A stretch of DNA of 64,000 nucleotides from Qipengyuania sediminis (GCF_004358425.1 NZ_CP037948.1:310001-374000); one strand, 5' to 3'; positions 12,616 through 22,727 are shown, counted from the stretch's first letter. Made by a program: numbers and translations. Notes: generated from the sequence alone by a model not told the origin.

Positions 12616-12954
12616 GCGTCGTTGTCCTTACTGGGTTCGCTAGGGAGGGCGATATGGGCCCGCCGGAAGGGGCGCAGGCTATGGCACCCCGGCATGGCTG
12701 GCGCGCGCCTAGCAGCGGCAGGGGCGGATTGCAACGGGGGGCTCAGGCCGCCCCGGTGATCCGCGCGATCGAAGCGCAACCCCATCTCTGCAATGAGCAC
12801 TGCTTTCCCATTCAGCATATTGTTGGGCGGTGCGCGGGAAACCCGGAGATGCCGCGCCGCGCCGGCGACGGTTTGCTCATAGGCCCGAGAACATTGCGGC
12901 GCCGCCATGGGAAAAGCAGAGGACGAGTATGGAATTATCGTTGCGAACCAGGTC
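12616..12954. other. 339-bp non-coding gap upstream of the atp operon
   Basis: No convincing gene on either strand. It should hold the atpH operon promoter (minus strand), but I see no clear -35/-10 pair. Composition drops in GC near 12790-12830. It contains no tRNA and no strong inverted repeat that I can recognise. Confidence 0.4.
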
Positions 12955-13368
12955 TCACCCCTCGACCCCCTTGACCTTGCCCCACTGGCGCGCCGCGGTG
13001 TAGCCGAGGTAGCCGGTGCCGAAGAGGGCGTAGAGCGCGTCGGGCAGCGCGGCGAGGTAGGCGGTCATGCCATTGCCGATCGCCAGTGCGCGGGCCGGGC
13101 TGAAGGCGGCGATCACGCCCATGGGGACGGCGAGCAGGATCAGGGCGTACATGACATAGAGGAAGCTCGGCCGCGCGCGGCTGGTCCAGGGGTCGGGCGA
13201 TTGCGCCTCGGCGACGATGGCGGAGAGGCGCGCTTCGATCAGCGCCAGATCCTGCGAGCCTTGCAGTTGCAGCAGCTCGAGCTTGGCGCGCTCTCGCGCC
13301 GCCTTGTCGGGGATCACCTTGTCGAGGATCGACGCAAGCGGGGCGAGAAGCGAATCGAAGAGCGGCAT
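12955..13368 (-). CDS. GTA-type 3TM holin family protein
   Basis: 137 residues. An N-terminal amphipathic helical region (SLLAPLASILDKVIPDKAARERAKLELLQLQ) is followed by RPSFLYVMYALILLAVP and two more hydrophobic stretches, ending with TGYLGYTAARQWGK. This matches the 'holin of 3TMs, for gene-transfer release' family known from gene transfer agents. It would form lesions in the inner membrane during particle release. No GTA structural genes or endolysin lie nearby, so it is an orphan copy here. Confidence 0.75.
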   Translation of the reverse strand: MPLFDSLLAPLASILDKVIPDKAARERAKLELLQLQGSQDLALIEARLSAIVAEAQSPDPWTSRARPSFLYVMYALILLAVPMGVIAAFSPARALAIGNGMTAYLAALPDALYALFGTGYLGYTAARQWGKVKGVEG

Positions 13369-13438
13369 GGCGGTTCCTTTTGCCGCTCCTATCTATCCAA
13401 TCAGGTAAATAATGTCAAGCGTTTTCTCGCCGCAATGG

Positions 13439-14965
13439 TTATTCTCTTTGAGGCTGGCATTCATAGACGAGCCGCTCATTCGGCCGCGCGGGTAGGAGAT
13501 CGAGAACGCTCTGCTGCGCTTCTCCGAGGGTCCGCGAGGCCTCGCTGACACCGCATGATGGTGCCGAATAGGCACCTCGCGCGGCGCGGGCCTGCTCCGT
13601 TCCGGCCTGCGACAGAAGATAGCGTTCGGTACGGAATTCGCGCCGTGCCGGATCGAAGCGATTGACCGAGACCTCCTGGTCATCGTTCGGCACCAGCACG
13701 CGGGTCCAGTCGCCCTGGCTCAAGCCATATTGCGTGCGCCCGTTGACGCAGCCCGACGGCTGCCAGTCGAGCCGGACATCATCGGTCTGCGAAGTCGTCA
13801 CCCGGCTGCGCTCGGCATCAAGCCGGCATATCAGCCGCATCGTCCCGCCGCCGGTGCGTGCCGCAGCACGCTCTGCGACATTCTCGGTTGCGGCCGAGGC
13901 CAGCCGGTCCACCTCTTCGATACCCGGCCGCGTCACCTGCAGGAACAGCGCCCCCGCCACCGCCGCGCCGGCCCCCGTCAGCGCCCAGCGATTGCGCGGC
14001 GGCCATTCGCCGCCGGCGCGCTTCTCCGCAGCCCACCAGCCGAGCCCGGCGGCGGCCAGCAGCAGCGCGACGCTGGCAAGCAGCCGATCCTCGCGCTCGC
14101 CAAGCACCCGCATCTGCGCTTCGAACCGCGCGCGATCCTCCGCCTGCCGCCGCGCCGCCGCGCGCCGTTCCAGCGCGCTGCGCGTCGCGGCGGCCTCACC
14201 CTCGCTGCGCGCACGCTCGTCGGCGTCGAGATCGGCCAGGCTGCGGCAGGGTGCGGTGTTGACGCGCGGGCTCACTCCATTGGCACGCAGGAACGGCACC
14301 AGCTCCGCCGCCGCGACGGCGAAATAGAACTCGCCGTCCGCCCCGCCGCCCTCGGCGCCGAAGCTGTTGACCCCGAGCACCCGTCCGCAGCTGTCGAGCA
14401 GGGGTCCCCCCGAATTGCCGCGCGCGATGGGGGCGGTGTGGAGCAGGCTGGCGAATTCGCGTGCCGAACGCGATCCCGAAAGGTCGCCCCGGCTTTTCAC
14501 GGGCGGCTGGGCGGAAAAGATATCGTCCAGCGTCAGCCCCTGCGCCCGGTCGACGTTCATCGGATAGCCGACCGCGGCGACCTCGCCGCTGTCTCCCGGA
14601 GCGCCGCCGGCGACCGCCAGCGCGGGCAGGCGCAGCGTTTCCCCGAACGCGATGAGCGCCAGATCGCGCCGCGCATCAAAGGCGAGCACTCGCCCCACCA
14701 CCGCCCCGCCGCTCTCGGGCGGGACGATCGCGACCCTGAGCGCCGCATCCTCCCGCGCGGCCGCGACGACATGGGCATTGGTGACGATCCGCCCCGGCGC
14801 GACCACGAAGCCGCTGCCGTGGCTGACCGGGTAGACGCCCTCGTCCCCCTCGGCCACGATCACCACCCGCACCACCCCGCGCGCCGCCGCGGCGATGTCG
14901 CCGGCATCGGCCAGCGCGGGGGCGGCGAAGAGCGCGAGAATGAGGGCGAGGAGGAGCCGCAGCAT
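13439..14965 (-). CDS. Secreted/membrane trypsin-like serine protease (HtrA-like)
   Basis: 508 residues. After a signal peptide (LRLLLALILALFAAPALA) comes a trypsin-fold domain with the triad His in TNAHVV (near 68), Asp in RRDLALI (near 108) and Ser in GNSGGP (near 203). There is no PDZ domain. A helical Ala/Arg/Glu-rich linker near 260-300 precedes two hydrophobic segments (LLASVALLLAAAGLGWW and a second near 345), then a Cys-containing C-terminal domain. The start is ATG 14965; the frame is open further upstream across the divergent ada promoter region, which is not coding here. Substrate unknown. Confidence 0.83.
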   Translation of the reverse strand: MLRLLLALILALFAAPALADAGDIAAAARGVVRVVIVAEGDEGVYPVSHGSGFVVAPGRIVTNAHVVAAAREDAALRVAIVPPESGGAVVGRVLAFDARRDLALIAFGETLRLPALAVAGGAPGDSGEVAAVGYPMNVDRAQGLTLDDIFSAQPPVKSRGDLSGSRSAREFASLLHTAPIARGNSGGPLLDSCGRVLGVNSFGAEGGGADGEFYFAVAAAELVPFLRANGVSPRVNTAPCRSLADLDADERARSEGEAAATRSALERRAAARRQAEDRARFEAQMRVLGEREDRLLASVALLLAAAGLGWWAAEKRAGGEWPPRNRWALTGAGAAVAGALFLQVTRPGIEEVDRLASAATENVAERAAARTGGGTMRLICRLDAERSRVTTSQTDDVRLDWQPSGCVNGRTQYGLSQGDWTRVLVPNDDQEVSVNRFDPARREFRTERYLLSQAGTEQARAARGAYSAPSCGVSEASRTLGEAQQSVLDLLPARPNERLVYECQPQRE

Positions 14966-15075
14966 TAGCCCCGCTATCGCGCGGGCGGGAATTGGCCGCA
15001 AGCACCGGGATGCGGGGCTGCGCGCAGACGGGCTAGCGCTTGCCTCGGCCGGCCGAGCCGTGACAGGAGCAGACG

Positions 15076-16110
15076 ATGACACCAGCAACCCTGACCGACG
15101 ACGATCGCTGGCGCATCGCGCTTGCCAAGGATCGCCGCTTCGACGGGCAGTTCCTGACCGGTGTCCATTCGACCGGAATATATTGCCGCCCAAGCTGCCC
15201 GGCCCGGCCCCCCAAGCGCGAGAATGTGCGCTTCTATGCAAGTGCGGCCGAGGCGGAGGCGGCGGGGCTTCGCGCCTGCAAACGCTGCGCGCCACACCGG
15301 CAAACGAATGAAGAAGCGGCTGTGCGTGCGGCGATTGAGGAAATCCGTGCGAATCGTGAAGGTGCGCCCGCGCTGGCCGGTCTTGCGTCGCTAACCGGCT
15401 ATTCTCCCTCGCATTTTCAGAGGCTGTTCAAGCGTTCGACAGGGCTTTCCCCCGCCGCCTATGCCCGTGCTCTGCGCGAGGAGAGGGCGCGCGAGGCGCT
15501 CACCGCCGGGGACAGTGTGACCGAGGCGATCTATGCGGCGGGCTACGCCGCCCCCTCGCGCTTCTACGCCGGGGCGCGGCTCGGCATGGCGCCCAGCGCC
15601 TGGGTCGATGGCGGGCGCGGGGTTCGGATCGCTTATGCCGTCGTGCAGACCTCGCTCGGCCCCATGCTCGTCGCCGCGACGGACATAGGTGTTTGCCGCC
15701 TCGCATTCGGCGAGGATGGCGCGATGCTCGCCCGCCGGTTCCCGCACGCCGAGCTCGAAGAGGGTGGCGCCCAGTTCGCAGAGCTCTTGAAGGACGTGAT
15801 CGAGGCCGTCGAGCGGCCCGGCAATGCCGCGCATATCCCGCTGGATGTCCAGGGCACCGCGTTTCAGGAGGCCTGCTGGGCGGCGCTGCGCGCCATACCT
15901 CCCGGCGAAACCCGCAGCTATGCGGAGATCGCGGCCGCTGCCGGCAATCCGCGCGCCGTCCGCGCGGCGGGGAGCGCCAATGCAAGGAACAATGTCGCGG
16001 TTCTGATCCCCTGCCACCGCGTGGTGAGGAGCACCGGCGATCTCGGCGGCTATGCCTATGGCCAGGAGATCAAGCGCACGCTGCTGGAGCGCGAGCGCGG
16101 CAGCACCTAA
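15076..16110 (+). CDS. ada: Bifunctional O6-methylguanine-DNA methyltransferase / transcriptional activator Ada
   Basis: 344 residues with the full Ada order: N-terminal zinc domain whose methyl-phosphotriester acceptor Cys lies in GIYCRPSCPAR (with CKRC closing the zinc site), an AraC-type HTH (SPSHFQRLFKRSTGLSP), then the C-terminal methyltransferase with the suicide Cys in PCHRVV. It repairs alkylated DNA and, when methylated, activates the adaptive response. ATG 15076 follows a plausible AGGAG-like site. It is monocistronic and divergent from the protease gene. Confidence 0.95.
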   Translation: MTPATLTDDDRWRIALAKDRRFDGQFLTGVHSTGIYCRPSCPARPPKRENVRFYASAAEAEAAGLRACKRCAPHRQTNEEAAVRAAIEEIRANREGAPALAGLASLTGYSPSHFQRLFKRSTGLSPAAYARALREERAREALTAGDSVTEAIYAAGYAAPSRFYAGARLGMAPSAWVDGGRGVRIAYAVVQTSLGPMLVAATDIGVCRLAFGEDGAMLARRFPHAELEEGGAQFAELLKDVIEAVERPGNAAHIPLDVQGTAFQEACWAALRAIPPGETRSYAEIAAAAGNPRAVRAAGSANARNNVAVLIPCHRVVRSTGDLGGYAYGQEIKRTLLERERGST

Positions 16111-16176
16111 GGTGCACAAAAACGGGAGACCCCACCGGTCCCCCCATGTCACGCTTTTGGCATTGTCCTTCTGGTC

Positions 16177-16980
16177 CTACGGGCGTGCGGCCGGAACCGG
16201 GGTCTGCAATTCGCGCAGGGCCGCCGCCGCGGCGTCGAGGGCCTTGATTGCGGCGCCAAGCTGCGCTTCGCGATCCGGGGCCGGGGCCGGGGCCGGGGCG
16301 GCGGCGGTCGGCGCGGGCTCCACCCTCGCAAGCTCGGTCACCGGAGCGACGCGCTCGGCCAGCGGGGTGAGGTCGTCATCGCCGCCTTCCTCTCTCGGTG
16401 CCTCGATCTCATGCTCGTGCGGCGGGGCCGCGATCTCGGCGGTGGGAGCGCGCATCGTCACGCGCTCGGGGGTGGCGAGCCGATCCCGGCGTTCGAACGC
16501 CGCCGCCGGACAGGCCCGGACCGCGCTGCGCGGCATGACCTCCGACAAAGCCGCCAAATCGCTGTTGGCGGCGCGTTGCAGCAGTTTGAGAAAACTATCG
16601 AGGTTGCGGCAGGTCGCGGGCGTGTAGCTGCTCAGTGAATGGTGATTGCCGAGCAGGGTCTCGTAATCGGCGAAGGCGACCCGTCCGGCCCTTACGCCAT
16701 GCTGCGCCACCAGCTGGCCTTCGACCTTGCTGGCATGGGCGCGAAAGTCGCCGTCGCGCTGCGCCATCAGGGCGCGATAGCTGTCCATGACACCGGGCAC
16801 CAACCGGCGGCATTTGAGCGAATCCACCATCAGCGCGATGCGCATCTCATGCACTTGCGCCGATGCGATCTCGTCATCGGTATAGCAGGGGAAATAAGGG
16901 TTGGCGGCGGCCGGGCTGGCCAGCGCCACGATCGCGCCCAAGGATGCCAAGGCACCCAGCGCTTTGTTTCGCAGTGTCAT
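16177..16980 (-). CDS. Secreted protein of unknown function
   Basis: 267 residues. A clean Sec signal peptide (ALASLGAIVALASPAAA) precedes a helical domain with three or four cysteines (YFPCYTDDEIA, LKCRRLVPG, PATCRNLDSF, VRACPAAA). The C-terminal 100 residues are low complexity, rich in Ala, Pro and Glu (PAPTAAAPAPAPAP), ending in a short helix. I do not recognise the family. The start is ATG 16980; the upstream extension to 17091 has no signal-like features. Confidence 0.65.
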   Translation of the reverse strand: MTLRNKALGALASLGAIVALASPAAANPYFPCYTDDEIASAQVHEMRIALMVDSLKCRRLVPGVMDSYRALMAQRDGDFRAHASKVEGQLVAQHGVRAGRVAFADYETLLGNHHSLSSYTPATCRNLDSFLKLLQRAANSDLAALSEVMPRSAVRACPAAAFERRDRLATPERVTMRAPTAEIAAPPHEHEIEAPREEGGDDDLTPLAERVAPVTELARVEPAPTAAAPAPAPAPDREAQLGAAIKALDAAAAALRELQTPVPAARP

Positions 16981-17202
16981 CGTCTTGATCCTACAAATTT
17001 GAGGGGACAAATCGTAGGAGCGCTCCCAGGTCGATTTATAGCATGGCCGCCCCGCGGCGGATATAGCATTGTTGACGCGAGTGCTCGGCAAAACTCGCCG
17101 AAATCCGTGGTTTAAGCTGAACGGGATCGACCCGGAGTTGTGGCTGGGCAGGTGCCCGGACGCCCGCGCGTGATGAGCTCCGCCGAGTCGCCGCAGCTTT
17201 CG

Positions 17203-18768
17203 TCACGCCCGGGCATAGCCGGGCCGGGCGGGTTCGAGCGAGGCGAGCACCGCCTCAGCGCTTTCGAGATAGTCCGCCCGCCGATCGGCCCCCATCCGGT
17301 CCCAGGTCGCAAAGATGCGGCCGATGCGCGGGTTCGCCTCCAGCCGATCGCGGTGTCTCGCCATGAAGTGCCAATAGAGCGGGTTGAAGGGGCAGGCGCC
17401 CGCGCCCGTCTTGATCTTGGGCGAATAGCGGCACTGTCCGCAATAATCGCTCATCCGGTCGATGTAATTGCCACTCGCCGCATAGGGCTTGGAAGCGAGC
17501 CGCCCGCCATCGGCATAGAGGATCATCGCCGCAACGTTCGGCAACTCCACCCATTCGTAGGCATCGGCGTAGACAACCAGGTACCAGTCAGCGACCTCGG
17601 CGGGCGAAAAGCCCGCGATCAGCGCGAAATTGCCGAGCACCATCAGCCGCTGGATATGGTGCGCATGCGCGGTCTCGGCAGTCGAGCGCACGCAATCGGC
17701 GATGCAGGCCATGTCGGTCTCGCCCGTCCAGTAGAACTCGGGCAGCGGGCGATGCGCTGCCATGGCATTCGCTTCCGCCAGGCCCGGCATTTCATGCCAG
17801 TAGAAGCCGCGGATATATTCGCGCCAGCCGATGATCTGGCGGATAAAGCCTTCGACCGAATTGAGCGGGGCCTTGCCGTCTTTCCACGCCTGCTCGGCGC
17901 GGCGGCAGAGGCTGAGCGGATCGATGAGGCCGAGGTTGATGCTGGTCGAGAGCAGCGAGTGGTAGAGCTGATCCTCGCCCCCTACCATGGCGTCCTGATA
18001 AGGGCCGAACTCGCTCAAGCGCTCGGCGAAGAAGGCCTCCGCCGCCGCTTCGGCCTGCGCCCGCGTGACCGGCCATTCGAACCGCTCCAGACTGCCGAAA
18101 TGCGTGCCGAAGCGCTTCTCTACCAGCGCGATGACTTCCTCGGTGATCGCATCGGGTGCGAACTTGGGGCGGCAAGGCACCAGCAGCGCGCCGGGCGGGG
18201 GCTCGCGGTTCTCCGCATCGTAGTTCCAGCGGCCGCCCGCGGGCTTGCCGCCCGCCTCCATCAGCAGCCCGGTCTTCTTGCGCATCTCGCGATAGAAGAA
18301 CTCCATGCGAAGCTCACGCCGCCCCTCCGCCCAGCGGGCGAACTCGGCGCGGCTGGCGATGAACCGGGTGTCGGGCAGAATCTCGACCGGGCAAGGGAAC
18401 TTGTCCGCCCATTCGAGCATCGCCTGCTCGACGCGCCATTCGCCCGGCTCCACCACGCTGACGAGGCGGGGCGCGTGCCGCTCGATCGCTCGCGCGACCT
18501 CGCCGGTGAAGCTGCCCGCGTTGTCCGGATCGGTAAGCTGGACGTAATCGACGCGCCATCCCGCTTCCGCCAGCTCGGCGGCGAAGTGGCGCATGGCGGA
18601 AAAGATCAGCGCGATCTTCTGCTTGTGGTGGCGGACATAGGTGGCCTCCTCCCACACCTCCATCATCAGTACAATGGTATCAGCAGGGTCGCGGCCGGCG
18701 AGACTGGCGAGGTTCGGAGAAAGCTGGTCGCCCAGCACAGGCACGAGGACGGGGCCGGAAGCGGGCAT
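17203..18768 (-). CDS. phrB: FeS-type (6-4) photolyase / bacterial cryptochrome
   Basis: 521 residues, the usual length of the FeS-BCP/PhrB group. N-terminal VPVLGDQLSPNL and the C-terminal helical FAD-binding domain are recognisable (IIGWREYIRGFYW, NFALIAGFSP). Three clustered cysteines (DYCGQC and GACPF) with one upstream Cys (probably IADC) match the ligands of the [4Fe-4S] cluster. Related enzymes repair (6-4) photoproducts using FAD and a lumazine chromophore. Monocistronic on the minus strand. Confidence 0.9.
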   Translation of the reverse strand: MPASGPVLVPVLGDQLSPNLASLAGRDPADTIVLMMEVWEEATYVRHHKQKIALIFSAMRHFAAELAEAGWRVDYVQLTDPDNAGSFTGEVARAIERHAPRLVSVVEPGEWRVEQAMLEWADKFPCPVEILPDTRFIASRAEFARWAEGRRELRMEFFYREMRKKTGLLMEAGGKPAGGRWNYDAENREPPPGALLVPCRPKFAPDAITEEVIALVEKRFGTHFGSLERFEWPVTRAQAEAAAEAFFAERLSEFGPYQDAMVGGEDQLYHSLLSTSINLGLIDPLSLCRRAEQAWKDGKAPLNSVEGFIRQIIGWREYIRGFYWHEMPGLAEANAMAAHRPLPEFYWTGETDMACIADCVRSTAETAHAHHIQRLMVLGNFALIAGFSPAEVADWYLVVYADAYEWVELPNVAAMILYADGGRLASKPYAASGNYIDRMSDYCGQCRYSPKIKTGAGACPFNPLYWHFMARHRDRLEANPRIGRIFATWDRMGADRRADYLESAEAVLASLEPARPGYARA

Positions 18769-18838
18769 ATGGCCGCTGAACGCGCTGCGCCGCGCGAAGC
18801 TCCGGGCCGCGCTGCAATGGCGCGGCCCGGGCGTCAGG

Positions 18839-20425
18839 TCAGATGTCGCGGCGCTTGGGCTTCAGCGACGGGGCCAGCTCGTCGATCAGCGGCTGACGCT
18901 CGCCACGATCGAGCCCGGCGAGCAATTCGCGCAGCCGTTTGCCTTCCTTGTTGGCATGGGGCCAGAAGGCGATCGGCGCGATGATCATCTTCGCCTGCGC
19001 GTCCTTGTTCTCGAGCAGCAGGAGATGCGCGAGCTTGCGCCGGATATCATCGTCGAATGGGGCCGCCGTAAACGCGCTCTCGAGCGCGGCCAGCGCGCCC
19101 TCGGGCGGAGTTTCCTTGGCGAGGACATAGGTCGCATAATAGCCTGCCAGCGCACGCGGCTCGTTCTCGTCGACATTGTTGGCGGCGATGTAATGCGCCC
19201 GCGCGGTGGCCAGCCACTTGGGATCGCTCTTCGCCCGCTCCATCGCCACCATGGCGCGGAACAGATGCGCGTCTACCGTCTTGGGGTTGGCGGCAACGAT
19301 CGCGGCCGCACGCTTCTCGGCCTCGTCGAGATTGCCCGCGGCGAGCTCGGTTTCCACCGCGACCAGCTGCACACGGACCGATTGCGGATATTGCGCCGCG
19401 ACGCGCCGCGCATCGTCCACCAGGCCGCGCGCCTTTTCGCGCGACAGGCCGACATCGGCCTGCGCGACGATCTGCATTGCCGCGGCCTCGGCTTCCGTGA
19501 GCTTGCGGACCGTCACGCGCGGCTCGCCCTGCATCGGATATTCCGCCCGCATCCCCATCGCCCGTTCGCGGCGATAGGCGTTGAGTTCGCGTTCCAGCTT
19601 GCCGAGGTCGCCGAAAGCATCCTGCGCGGCCGTCTTCCCATCCACCCCGCGCTGCAAGGCGGTCAGATACTTCGCCAACTGCCCTTTGCGCTCGGGCTTG
19701 AAGGTCAGATAGCTGACCGCCAGCCAGCCATGCCCGTAATAGGGAAAGGTCGCGAAGCTGGACTTGCTGTCGAACATCTTGGCGGTGCTGACGTCCACCA
19801 TGCGGAATTCGACATCGCGGTGGCGCGGTGCCTCTCCAAGAGCAAAGCCCTTCTCATCCAGCTTGATGGTGCCGAACAGCTCCGCGAAGCCTTCGCTGTA
19901 CCACATCGGGTAGGCCGCGGGGCGGTGGTAATACATGAAGTAGTGTGCGTATTCGTGGAACAGCACCGGCTCGGGATCGATGCCGTCGGGCCCGAAATCA
20001 TAGCTCTGGCGCGCGCCGGGGCTGGCAGTGCTCTGTTTCTTGCGGTCTGCCATCAGCGGCACATAGGCAACCGAATCGCCCGCGCGGCTGATGAAGAAGC
20101 CGTAGACCCCCGGCGCATTGATGAGGCCGCCGATATCGTCCGAGCTGCCGAACTGGTAAAGCGTGACCTTGCCGTTCGACGGCGTCGGGCCGGCCGGGGG
20201 CTTGACCCCGGTGAACAGCCGCATGGCATCGTCGAGCCTCTCGAGCTTGATCGCCATGCTGCGCGCCGCTTCCTCGCCGCCTTCCGAATACACGCGGAAG
20301 CGGTCGCTTTCGGCAAAGGCCCAGTATTTCGTCGCCGCTCGGTCGGAATTGGCGGGGGCGCTCTGCGCCGCGGCGGGAGAAACGGCAGTGGCCGCAAGCA
20401 AAGCGGCGGCAACGTATTTCAGCAT
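18839..20425 (-). CDS. Exported zinc metalloprotease-like protein with TPR-like repeats
   Basis: 528 residues. A Sec signal peptide (AAALLAATAVSPAAA) precedes a domain carrying HEYAHYFMYY near residue 160 with a downstream EGFAELFG, the HExxH-plus-Glu arrangement of gluzincins. The C-terminal half (from about 290) is alpha-helical with TPR-like units (EAEKRAAAIVAANPKTVDAHLF). Likely periplasmic or outer-membrane associated. Similar proteins are common in sphingomonads, but the substrate is unknown. Confidence 0.75.
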   Translation of the reverse strand: MLKYVAAALLAATAVSPAAAQSAPANSDRAATKYWAFAESDRFRVYSEGGEEAARSMAIKLERLDDAMRLFTGVKPPAGPTPSNGKVTLYQFGSSDDIGGLINAPGVYGFFISRAGDSVAYVPLMADRKKQSTASPGARQSYDFGPDGIDPEPVLFHEYAHYFMYYHRPAAYPMWYSEGFAELFGTIKLDEKGFALGEAPRHRDVEFRMVDVSTAKMFDSKSSFATFPYYGHGWLAVSYLTFKPERKGQLAKYLTALQRGVDGKTAAQDAFGDLGKLERELNAYRRERAMGMRAEYPMQGEPRVTVRKLTEAEAAAMQIVAQADVGLSREKARGLVDDARRVAAQYPQSVRVQLVAVETELAAGNLDEAEKRAAAIVAANPKTVDAHLFRAMVAMERAKSDPKWLATARAHYIAANNVDENEPRALAGYYATYVLAKETPPEGALAALESAFTAAPFDDDIRRKLAHLLLLENKDAQAKMIIAPIAFWPHANKEGKRLRELLAGLDRGERQPLIDELAPSLKPKRRDI

Positions 20426-20503
20426 CTTCGACCCTCAATCCTGATGGAAAGCGGCTGAAGGCTAATCATGTGCGCTTTGCGGTCAAGTGAACATTCGGCG
20501 CGA

Positions 20504-22669
20504 TCAGACGAAGCTGTAGGGGTCGATGTCCACGCCCACCCGCACCCCGGCGGGGTGGTCGAGGGGTCCGAGCCAGCCGCGGATGATGTCCTGCAGCGCG
20601 GCGCTGCGGCGGGCGTTGACGAGCAGGCGGTAGCGATAGCGGCCGCGCAGCAGGCTCATCGGCGCGGGCGCGGGGCCGTAGACGGCGAGATTGGAGTGAT
20701 CGGGCCGGGCGCGGCCGATCCGCTGGGCGGCGTCGCGCGCGTCAGCCTCCTCCTCGCTCGAGACGATGATCGCCGCCCAGCGGCCGAAGGGCGGGGCCCC
20801 GGCCATCCGCCGCGCTTCGGTCTCGGCCTGGTAGAAGGCATCGCGGTCGCCTGCCGCCAGCGCGGCGATGACGGGCGCTTGCGGATGGCGGGTCTGGATC
20901 AGCACCTCGCCCGGCTTCGCCCCCCGCCCCGCGCGCCCCGAAACCTGCGCGATCTGCTGATAGGTGCGCTCCGCCGCGCGCAGATCGCCGCCTTCGAGGC
21001 CCAGATCGGCGTCGACCACTCCTACCAGCGTCAGCTCGGGAAAGTGGAACCCCTTGGTGACAAGCTGCGTGCCGACAATGACGTCAACCGCACGCGCCTC
21101 CACCTCGGCCACGAACTGCGCGGCGCGCCCGGGCGAATTGAGAGTGTCCGAGGTCGCGACGAAGACCCGCGCTTCCGGCAGCCGTTCGCGCACCTCGTCG
21201 GCGATGCGCTCCACCCCCGGCCCACAAGCGACCAGGCAGTCGGGCTCGCCGCATTCGGGGCAGCGTTCGGGCACCGCGGTCTCGTGTCCGCAATGGTGGC
21301 AGGCGAGGCGCGACGAGAAGCGGTGCTCGACCAGCCAGGCGCTGCAGTTCGGGCACTGGAACCGGAAGCCGCAATTGCGGCATAGCGTGAGCGGCGCATA
21401 GCCGCGGCGGTTGAGGAACAGCAGCGCCTGCTCGCCCTTCGCGAGGCGGTCCTGCATCGCCGCGACCAGCGGCTCGGCGAGCCAGGCGCCGCGGCCTGGC
21501 TTCTCCTTCGTGAGGTCGAGCGTGGCAATCCGCGGCATCGCCGCACCGCCGAAGCGGGCAGGAAGGTCGACTTTCGTGTAGGTCCCCGCCTCCGCCATCG
21601 CCAGGCTTTCCAGCGCCGGGGTGGCGCTCGCCAGCACCACCGGCACACTTTCGAAATGGGCGCGCATCACCGCGACATCGCGCGCGTTGTAGCGCACGCC
21701 GTCGTCCTGCTTGAAACTGGTCTCGTGCGCTTCGTCCACCACGATGAGGCCAAGCCGCGCGAAGGGCAGGAACAGCGCCGAGCGCGCGCCCACCACCACC
21801 TCGGCCGTCCCCGCCGCGACCGCGCGCCAGGCGCGGCGGCGCTCGGTCGATTTGAGGCTGGAATGCCACAGCACCGGCGCCGCGCCGAAGCGGTCTTCGA
21901 AGCGTTTCAGAAAGGCCTCGGTCAGCGCGATCTCCGGCAGCAGCACCAGGACCTGGCGGCCCATCGCGAGCGCCTCTGCAACGGGTTCGAAATAGGTCTC
22001 CGTCTTGCCCGATCCGGTCACGCCGTCGAGCAGGAAGGGCGCGAAGCGCTCGGCACGCACCGAAGCCCGCAATGCGGCCCCTGCCTGTGCCTGGGCCTCG
22101 GTCAGTGCGGGCGGCGCATGGTCTGGGCGGGGGCGGGGGTAGGGGCGGTCGCAATCCACCGCGATGGGCGTCAGCACCCCCTGATTGACGAGGCCGCGCA
22201 GCACCCCTTCCGAGACCCCCGCGATTCCGGCGAGCTCGCGGATGGTCGCCTGCTCGCCTTCCAGAGCCGCGATGGCGGCAGCGCGCTGAGGGGTCAGTCG
22301 CTCGGGCAGCCCGCCCGACAAGCGATATTCGATCGTCGTCGCCGCGCCCTTCAGCGCCCCGCCTGACGACAATGCCATGCGCGCGACCGCGGCGATCGGG
22401 GCGCAGTAATAATCGGCGGTCCATTCGATCAGCCGCCTCAGCGGCGCTGCCAGCGGCGGCACCGGCAGCACTTCGCGCAAGGGGCGCAGCTTCTCCGCCG
22501 GAACGTCGGCCCCAGGCAGCCGTTCGGGCTCCCACACCAGCCCCAGGATCGTGCGCGGACCGAGCGGGCAGGCGACCACCGCGCCGGGGCCCGCCGTCAT
22601 GCCGTCGGGCACGCTATAGTCGAGCGGGCCGAGTGCGGCGTTGAAGACGATGACGCGAACGCGGTTCAT
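20504..22669 (-). CDS. priA: Primosomal replication protein N' / helicase PriA
   Basis: 721 residues. N-terminal 3' DNA-binding domain (VIVFNAALGPLDYSVPDG), Walker A LLDGVTGSGKTE near 230, DEAH box VVDEAHE near 330, then eight zinc-binding cysteines in four CxxC pairs (LCRNCGFRFQCPNC, CHHCGHE, CPECG) and motif VI GRAGRG. It reloads the replicative helicase at stalled forks. ATG 22669 is chosen over an open extension to 22777 because the family begins about here. Its start region is divergent from the DUF4197 gene. Confidence 0.95.
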   Translation of the reverse strand: MNRVRVIVFNAALGPLDYSVPDGMTAGPGAVVACPLGPRTILGLVWEPERLPGADVPAEKLRPLREVLPVPPLAAPLRRLIEWTADYYCAPIAAVARMALSSGGALKGAATTIEYRLSGGLPERLTPQRAAAIAALEGEQATIRELAGIAGVSEGVLRGLVNQGVLTPIAVDCDRPYPRPRPDHAPPALTEAQAQAGAALRASVRAERFAPFLLDGVTGSGKTETYFEPVAEALAMGRQVLVLLPEIALTEAFLKRFEDRFGAAPVLWHSSLKSTERRRAWRAVAAGTAEVVVGARSALFLPFARLGLIVVDEAHETSFKQDDGVRYNARDVAVMRAHFESVPVVLASATPALESLAMAEAGTYTKVDLPARFGGAAMPRIATLDLTKEKPGRGAWLAEPLVAAMQDRLAKGEQALLFLNRRGYAPLTLCRNCGFRFQCPNCSAWLVEHRFSSRLACHHCGHETAVPERCPECGEPDCLVACGPGVERIADEVRERLPEARVFVATSDTLNSPGRAAQFVAEVEARAVDVIVGTQLVTKGFHFPELTLVGVVDADLGLEGGDLRAAERTYQQIAQVSGRAGRGAKPGEVLIQTRHPQAPVIAALAAGDRDAFYQAETEARRMAGAPPFGRWAAIIVSSEEEADARDAAQRIGRARPDHSNLAVYGPAPAPMSLLRGRYRYRLLVNARRSAALQDIIRGWLGPLDHPAGVRVGVDIDPYSFV

Positions 22670-22727
22670 TGCCGGGCCATATGGCGAGCGGCAGGGTGCG
22701 CCAACAAGGGTGGGGAAGGATCGAGAT

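Noticed and set aside
12616..12954. Small genes in the gap upstream of atpH
   Set aside because: The short frames present lack ribosome binding sites and protein-like composition.
13730..14968. Plus-strand frame of 412 codons over the protease gene
   Set aside because: Shadow of a high-GC gene; the minus strand has a signal peptide and a complete catalytic triad.
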